A program made the position numbers and the translations under genes. From assembly GCF_004349315.1 (NCBI RefSeq), contig NZ_SMLH01000007.1, positions 113,598 to 177,597 of the forward strand: a stretch of 64,000 nt of DNA, read 5' to 3'. This DNA comes from Flavobacterium ranwuense (lineage in GTDB: Bacteria > Bacteroidota > Bacteroidia > Flavobacteriales > Flavobacteriaceae). Shown here piece after piece: positions 59,873-64,000 of this stretch (within the stretch, counting starts at the first letter, position 1; every line of letters starts with the position of its first letter). A model generated the notes under the pieces. That model saw nothing but the letters and a program-made list of their open reading frames with translations, made no database searches and was not told the DNA's origin.

Positions 59873-60205
59873 ATGAAAGTAGATCAAAAAGGACACACAA
59901 TAAGTATTAGAGACACGCAAGGTGATTTTACCTCTTTTTTAATGAAGGTTACGCATCAATATAAAACATTTGAAAAACATAATTTAATTATAGATCTTTT
60001 GTTGTACAAAGATTTATCTGCGGGTAACGTAAAATTATTTATGCCTTTATCAAAACTTCATAAAAAAGCTAAAAAATCATTTGTTATAGTTACTTCGGAA
60101 TTTGATTACAATGCAGTTCCTGAGAAATTGACTGTTGTTCCTTCTTTATTAGAAGCACATGATATTATAGAAATGGAAGAGATTGAAAGAGATTTAGGCT
60201 TTTAA
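59873..60205 (+). CDS. Small conserved protein, STAS-like, unknown function
   Basis: Seen: 110 residues, no signal peptide. Alternating strands and helices with the NLIIDLL strand, FVIVTS strand and an acidic C-terminal helix (EMEEIERDLGF) fit a STAS/SpoIIAA-like fold. Database copies are sometimes called ribonuclease Z because of the neighbour, but no metallo-beta-lactamase motif is present. Known: STAS domains act as anti-sigma antagonists or protein-interaction modules. Gap to the next gene is 10 bp, so it belongs with it and rnz. Confidence 0.65.
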   Translation: MKVDQKGHTISIRDTQGDFTSFLMKVTHQYKTFEKHNLIIDLLLYKDLSAGNVKLFMPLSKLHKKAKKSFVIVTSEFDYNAVPEKLTVVPSLLEAHDIIEMEEIERDLGF

Positions 60206-60215
60206 AAATATTTTG

Positions 60216-60428
60216 ATGGATTTTTATAGCAACAAAAAAAGAGTACCTATTTTTAGAATTATTTTATTAATATGTTTTTTGGTTTTACTGTGTGTTAATC
60301 TAAATAATGTAATCATTAATAGCAATTCAAGTAGCTGTTGGGGAATAGTTGCCAATTTATTATTAGCGGTTTCTATGGCGCTACAAATCAGAAAATACAA
60401 CAAGGAAAAGAATATTGATAGTTTATAA
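60216..60428 (+). CDS. Small two-helix membrane protein
   Basis: Seen: 70 residues from the ATG at 60216 (a TTG precedes it by 3 bp). Two hydrophobic helices (about 14-30 and 40-56), a short loop with one Cys, and a Lys-rich C-terminus. No recognised family. Sits between the STAS-like gene and rnz. Confidence 0.6.
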   Translation: MDFYSNKKRVPIFRIILLICFLVLLCVNLNNVIINSNSSSCWGIVANLLLAVSMALQIRKYNKEKNIDSL

Positions 60429-60499
60429 TTTAGTTATAAATAACGAAATGTGAATGTTCAATTTTTATTTCTATCCTAACTTTAAATTGAAATTAAAAA

Positions 60500-61405
60500 T
60501 TGAAACTAACAATCCTTGGTTGCTATGCAGCAACACCCCGAACTTTTACGAATCCTACTTCCCAGATTTTAGAAATAAAAAACAGAATTTTCCTGATTGA
60601 TTGCGCAGAAGGAACCCAAGTGCAGTTGCGAAAAAATAAAATCCGATTTTCTAAGATAAATCATATCTTCATTTCTCATTTACATGGAGACCATTTTTTT
60701 GGATTAATAGGTTTAGTATCTACTTTTACTTTACTGAATAGAACCACTGATTTGCATATTTATGGTCCAAAGGGAATCCAAGAAATCATCAAGTTGCAAT
60801 TGAGATTATCTAATTCTTGGACTAATTATGGTTTGTTTTTTCATGAACTGGAATCCAATGACAGTGAAGTCATTTTTGAGGATGAAAAGGTTTTGGTAAA
60901 AACCATTCCTTTAAAACACCGTGTTTATACAAATGGGTTTTTATTCCAAGAAAAAACTGCGGAGAGAAAACTTAATTTGGATGCCGTTCAAAATTATGAA
61001 ATCGATACCTGTTATTATCAAAAAATAAAAAACGGAAAAGACATTACTTTGGAAGACGGGCGAGTTATTGAAAATGACAAATTAACATTTGATCCTATTC
61101 CGGCAAAAAATTATGCTTTTTGCTCTGATACTGCATATAATGAAGCTATGATTCCAGTTATTGAAAATACTGATGTTTTATACCATGAATCAACTTTCCT
61201 GCAATCAGAAGAAAATTTAGCTAAAAAGACATTCCATTCCACTGCAAAAGAAGCGGCTACAATTGCTTTGAAAGCTAATGCACAGCAATTAATTTTAGGA
61301 CATTATTCAACTCGATATGAAAATATTGAACTTTTTAAAGAAGAAGCCGAAACTGTTTTTCCAGAAGTGCTTTTGGCTGATGATGGAAAAAGCTTTGAGT
61401 TTTAA
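60500..61405 (+). CDS. rnz: Ribonuclease Z
   Basis: Seen: 301 residues from a TTG (TTGAAA start). The metallo-beta-lactamase zinc motif HLHGDH, the SDTAYN Asp, the HESTF motif and GHYSTRY provide the conserved metal residues. Known: RNase Z trims the 3' end of tRNA precursors. Full length for the short form. The TTG start is followed at once by the beta-strand KLTILGCYAA, which leaves no alternative start. Confidence 0.94.
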   Translation: MKLTILGCYAATPRTFTNPTSQILEIKNRIFLIDCAEGTQVQLRKNKIRFSKINHIFISHLHGDHFFGLIGLVSTFTLLNRTTDLHIYGPKGIQEIIKLQLRLSNSWTNYGLFFHELESNDSEVIFEDEKVLVKTIPLKHRVYTNGFLFQEKTAERKLNLDAVQNYEIDTCYYQKIKNGKDITLEDGRVIENDKLTFDPIPAKNYAFCSDTAYNEAMIPVIENTDVLYHESTFLQSEENLAKKTFHSTAKEAATIALKANAQQLILGHYSTRYENIELFKEEAETVFPEVLLADDGKSFEF

Positions 61406-61506
61406 AAAAGAGGATTAATTTATTTAGAATGTAAAATTGATACTTAGATTTTTTAGATAGTTAGGAATCTAATTATCGAAAAATCTAATCATCGAAAAAT
61501 CAAAAT

Positions 61507-62151
61507 ATGAAAGACTTAGGTAATTACAGAAAATCGTACGAAAAGAGTGAACTATTAGAATCAAATATTCCCGAAGACCCAATAAATCTTTTTAACAGGT
61601 GGTTTCATGAGGTAGAGGATTTTGGTGGCGACAGCGAAGTTAACGCTATGACGATATCTACAATAGGTTTAGATGGATTCCCAAAAGCTAGAGTTGTTTT
61701 GTTGAAAAAATTTAATGAGGAAGGATTTATTTTTTATACCAATTATAATTCAGAAAAGGGTAGGGCTATTGCCGAAAATCCTAAAATATGTCTTTCTTTT
61801 TTTTGGCACACTATGGAGCGTCAGGTTATTATAAAAGGGATTGCCCATAAAACGACAGAAACTATTTCAGATAATTATTTTGAATCCAGACCTGACGGAA
61901 GTAAATTAGGAGCAATCGTTTCTAACCAAAGTGAAGTGGTACCTTCTCGTGAATATTTAGAAGAAAATTTAAAAGAGTTAGAAAAGGATTTTGACGGTAT
62001 CGTAATTCCAAGACCGAAGTATTGGGGAGGATTTCTGGTAACTCCTTTAGAGGTAGAATTTTGGCAAGGAAGGCCTAATAGATTACATGACAGAATTCGA
62101 TATAGTAATCAAGATGATTTTTCTTGGAAAATTGAACGACTATCTCCGTAA
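61507..62151 (+). CDS. pdxH: Pyridoxamine 5'-phosphate oxidase
   Basis: Seen: 214 residues. The N-terminal RKSYEKSELLE motif, RVVLLKKFNEEGFIFYTNY with FMN-binding residues, the SFFWHTMERQVIIKG strand, and the C-terminal EFWQGRPNRLHDRI substrate loop are complete. Known: makes pyridoxal 5'-phosphate from PNP or PMP. Its last 40 bp have a decayed copy near 63046, between the two CAP genes. Confidence 0.96.
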   Translation: MKDLGNYRKSYEKSELLESNIPEDPINLFNRWFHEVEDFGGDSEVNAMTISTIGLDGFPKARVVLLKKFNEEGFIFYTNYNSEKGRAIAENPKICLSFFWHTMERQVIIKGIAHKTTETISDNYFESRPDGSKLGAIVSNQSEVVPSREYLEENLKELEKDFDGIVIPRPKYWGGFLVTPLEVEFWQGRPNRLHDRIRYSNQDDFSWKIERLSP

Positions 62152-62272
62152 AGTAAGAAATAGCTTTGTAAATAGTTAATAATGTGTGTTTTAACGGTTT
62201 TTTGTGTTGTAGTTAGGTATTATATCCTGTAAGTTTGCAGACGATATATTTTAAACTTAAACTACTATTATT

Positions 62273-62815
62273 TTGAAATTAAATTTTTTTAGAGCACGTT
62301 TGTTCATTATTGTGCTATTAACAATGAATTCCTGTTCTACTGAAGCTGTTCCTGTAGAACCAACAACAGTTACTTCTCCAACACCGACACCACCAGTTTC
62401 AAATGTGGTACCGCCTGCAACGGATGCCAGAACATATACCTATAACGCTATTGAAACAGAAACTTTGAATTTGATAAATGCTTATAGAGTTCGTATTGGG
62501 TTAAAAACGTTATTAAAAACAGACTATATATCTAATAAAGCGCAAGAGCATGACAACTATATGATAGTCAATAATGTATTAAATCATGCTGGTTTTGATG
62601 CACGTTCCCAAGATATTATGAATGTTTTAAGAGCTAAAAGTGTAGGAGAGAATGTCGCTTTTAATTACAGTACAGCTCAGGCTGTTTTTAATGGCTGGTT
62701 GGCTAGTTCTGGCCATAAGGCAAATATTGAAGGTGATTTTACTCATTTTGGAATTTCAATACGAGTGGATTCAGCCGGGAAAAAATATTATACAAATATC
62801 TTTGCAAGAATATAA
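62273..62815 (+). CDS. CAP (SCP/PR-1) domain lipoprotein, copy 1
   Basis: Seen: 180 residues from a TTG. Lipobox MNSC, a Pro/Thr/Val linker (about 22-58), then the CAP domain: ETETLNLINAYRV, the EHDNYMI helix with NHAGFDAR, GENVAF, and the C-terminal GHKANIEGDFTHFGISI with a YYTNIFARI ending. The His and Glu positions of the central cavity are present. Known: bacterial CAP proteins are secreted and of uncertain role. Preceded by a TTTAAACTTAAACTACTAT leader shared with copy 2. Confidence 0.85.
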   Translation: MKLNFFRARLFIIVLLTMNSCSTEAVPVEPTTVTSPTPTPPVSNVVPPATDARTYTYNAIETETLNLINAYRVRIGLKTLLKTDYISNKAQEHDNYMIVNNVLNHAGFDARSQDIMNVLRAKSVGENVAFNYSTAQAVFNGWLASSGHKANIEGDFTHFGISIRVDSAGKKYYTNIFARI

Positions 62816-62912
62816 TTAGATTTTTTTAGAATTTCGAAGCTACTTTGCCTAAAGTAAATTACTTGTATTTTTAGAATAGTTATTAAACTTTTAAATAATT
62901 ATCTATATAATG

Positions 62913-62958
62913 AAAAGCTTAAAGAAACAGCCATAAACGACTGTTTCTTTAAGCTTTT
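62913..62958 (+). terminator. Terminator after CAP copy 1
   Basis: Long stem AAAAGCTTAAAGAAACAG / CTGTTTCTTTAAGCTTTT with a ten-base loop. Symmetric, so it could work on both strands. Confidence 0.85.
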
Positions 62959-63045
62959 AAACATTAATTAAAAAGCAATTGTTATAAATTATCGAAATCT
63001 GTTGAGTTGATATTATTTTTATATATTCTAGTCAAGAAAATTTCT

Positions 63046-63095
63046 CTTGGAAAATCGATCGCTTGTTATCATAATGTAAGAAATGTATATGTAAA
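63046..63095 (+). repeat. Decayed copy of the pdxH 3' end
   Basis: Ungapped alignment by hand with 62123-62172 gives 36 matches in 50 positions, including the full CTTGGAAAAT block and GTAAGAAAT. It marks the left end of the segment copied when the CAP gene was duplicated. Confidence 0.65.
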
Positions 63096-63237
63096 ATTGT
63101 TTTTATTATGTATTTCGTCGATTATTTTTGGTATTTTAACGATAAAAAATGTATGTTTGAATAAGAAATAAGAACATTTAATTTATTTGTTAAAGAAGTT
63201 TGCCCCACAATCTCCTTTAAACTTAAACTACTATATT

Positions 63238-63741
63238 ATGAAGATAAAAATACTTCGTGCATTATTGCTCGTTACTGTGATTTGCACTATGAATTCCTGC
63301 TCATCCGATGATTCTAATTCTCAGACTACTGAAGCATCTGCACAAAAAGTAGTAAGTTATTCTTATAATTCTATTGAATTAGAAACAATGGCTTTGATTA
63401 ATAAACACAGAATTAGTGTTGGATTAAAACCTTTGGAAAAAATTAATCACATGTCTTACAAGTCAGAAGAACATGATAATTACATGATCGCAAATAATGT
63501 AGTTAATCATAATGATTTTGTAGCTCGATCTGAAAACATCATTAAAATTTTAGGTGCTAAAACTGTAAGTGAAAATATTGCTTACAATTATAATACACCC
63601 CAGGCAGTTTTAGAGGCTTGGTTAGCAAGTCCTAGTCACAAAGCAAACATCGAAGGTGATCATACTCATTTTGGAATTGCAATAAAAGAGAATCCTGCAA
63701 CTGGTAAAAAGTATTACACAAATATTTTTGCAAAAATATAA
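63238..63741 (+). CDS. CAP (SCP/PR-1) domain lipoprotein, copy 2
   Basis: Seen: 167 residues from the ATG at 63238 (a TTG frame begins 51 bp earlier, without a signal). Lipobox MNSC, a shorter Ser/Asp/Gln linker than copy 1, then the CAP domain with EHDNYMIANNVVNHNDF, SENIAYN and SHKANIEGDHTHFGIAI. Very close to copy 1 outside the linker. Inferred: secreted outer-membrane lipoproteins with similar roles. Confidence 0.85.
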   Translation: MKIKILRALLLVTVICTMNSCSSDDSNSQTTEASAQKVVSYSYNSIELETMALINKHRISVGLKPLEKINHMSYKSEEHDNYMIANNVVNHNDFVARSENIIKILGAKTVSENIAYNYNTPQAVLEAWLASPSHKANIEGDHTHFGIAIKENPATGKKYYTNIFAKI

Positions 63742-63762
63742 GTTGAGTTTGTTTTTTAAACT

Positions 63763-63796
63763 AAAAGGCTGTCTTCTCCCCAAAAGACAGCCTTTT
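63763..63796 (+). terminator. Terminator after CAP copy 2
   Basis: 13-bp arms AAAAGGCTGTCTT / AAGACAGCCTTTT, short loop. Confidence 0.85.
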
Positions 63797-63866
63797 ATAT
63801 TTATATCAGAATCTAAAGAGATAATTAATAAACGGTTACATAATTTTAATACGATTGTTTGAATAG

Positions 63867-63900
63867 AGAAGTCCAATGAAAATTATTTCATTGGACTTCT
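63867..63900. terminator. Terminator-like hairpin near window end
   Basis: Arms AGAAGTCCAATGAAA / TTTCATTGGACTTCT. Its owner is probably a minus-strand gene beyond the right edge. No gene is seen in 63742-64000. Confidence 0.7.
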
Positions 63901-64000
63901 TATATTGTGTAAATTAGTTTGTGTTTAATTAACTTGTGTAAAGATCCTTTTTCATAAAAATGGCTATATTAAATGAATAGGCTGTCAGACAATAGTTAAT

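Larger units (their letters stand above)
62816..63237. other. Intergenic region between CAP copies
   Basis: Holds the terminator of copy 1 (62913-62958), then a decayed copy of the pdxH 3' end (63046-63095) and the shared leader motif before copy 2. No gene seen. Confidence 0.6.

Overview
The window is a strongly AT-rich chromosomal segment from a member of the Bacteroidota, almost certainly a Flavobacterium or close relative. Reasons: repeated TAnnTTTG -7 promoter boxes and little sign of Shine-Dalgarno sequences; a one-protein hybrid two-component system; bacillithiol synthesis (bshA); a PG_1098-type THUMP-like methyltransferase; many small lipoproteins with an xxSC lipobox; and the order lptD / amidase / mlaD. 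It is mostly core genome. I saw no prophage, insertion sequence, CRISPR array, tRNA or rRNA. The one structural RNA is the small signal recognition particle RNA.

Layout. 1-3824 holds most of a hybrid sensor (its end is off the left edge). 3825-4700 is a gene-poor stretch with a terminator. 4701-13300 has a D-Ala-D-Ala dipeptidase, a minus-strand operon (AI-2E transporter, methyltransferase, secreted protein), two tandem secreted M43-like metalloproteases, and the tsaD-rsmE-DUF4159 operon. 13499-17932 is tamB. 18319-21752 is a central carbon block (pfkA, gap, GlcNAc kinase, methylglyoxal synthase). 21733-34184 is an envelope block: ridA and lptD on one strand; two tandem amidases, an MCE (MlaD) protein, two iron-sulfur proteins, a small conserved protein and a GH3/beta-lactamase fusion on the other. 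34340-40887 carries PAP2, bshA, a PrcB-like lipoprotein, an outer-membrane barrel, an LpxH-like phosphatase, aroC and a dicarboxylate symporter. 41110-49185 has a TPR hybrid kinase, rhlE, hutG, a coiled-coil membrane protein, hutI and a glutamine cyclotransferase. 49275-51065 has the SRP RNA, an SDR and a transaldolase. 51228-55872 is an amino-sugar locus: FucP-type transporter, LytTR regulator with a possible kinase remnant, and a NagB-PIG-L fusion. 56178-64000 has an ABC-F protein, pyrR-pyrB, rnz, pdxH and two tandem CAP lipoproteins.

Themes. Envelope building and turnover dominate (lptD, tamB, lpxH-like, amidases, mlaD, nagZ-like fusion, dipeptidase). Amino-sugar salvage joins the GH3 enzyme, the GlcNAc kinase, the transporter and NagB. 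Three gene pairs are tandem duplications whose breakpoints can still be read. The clearest is the second amidase, whose promoter and first codons match those of mlaD. I did not find a convincing undescribed defence, mobile or biosynthetic system. The most interesting signals are the duplication fossils, the non-ATG starts (including a tamB start that seems to need a non-canonical codon), a lipobox on the hybrid sensor, and a degenerate ATP site in the ABC-F protein.
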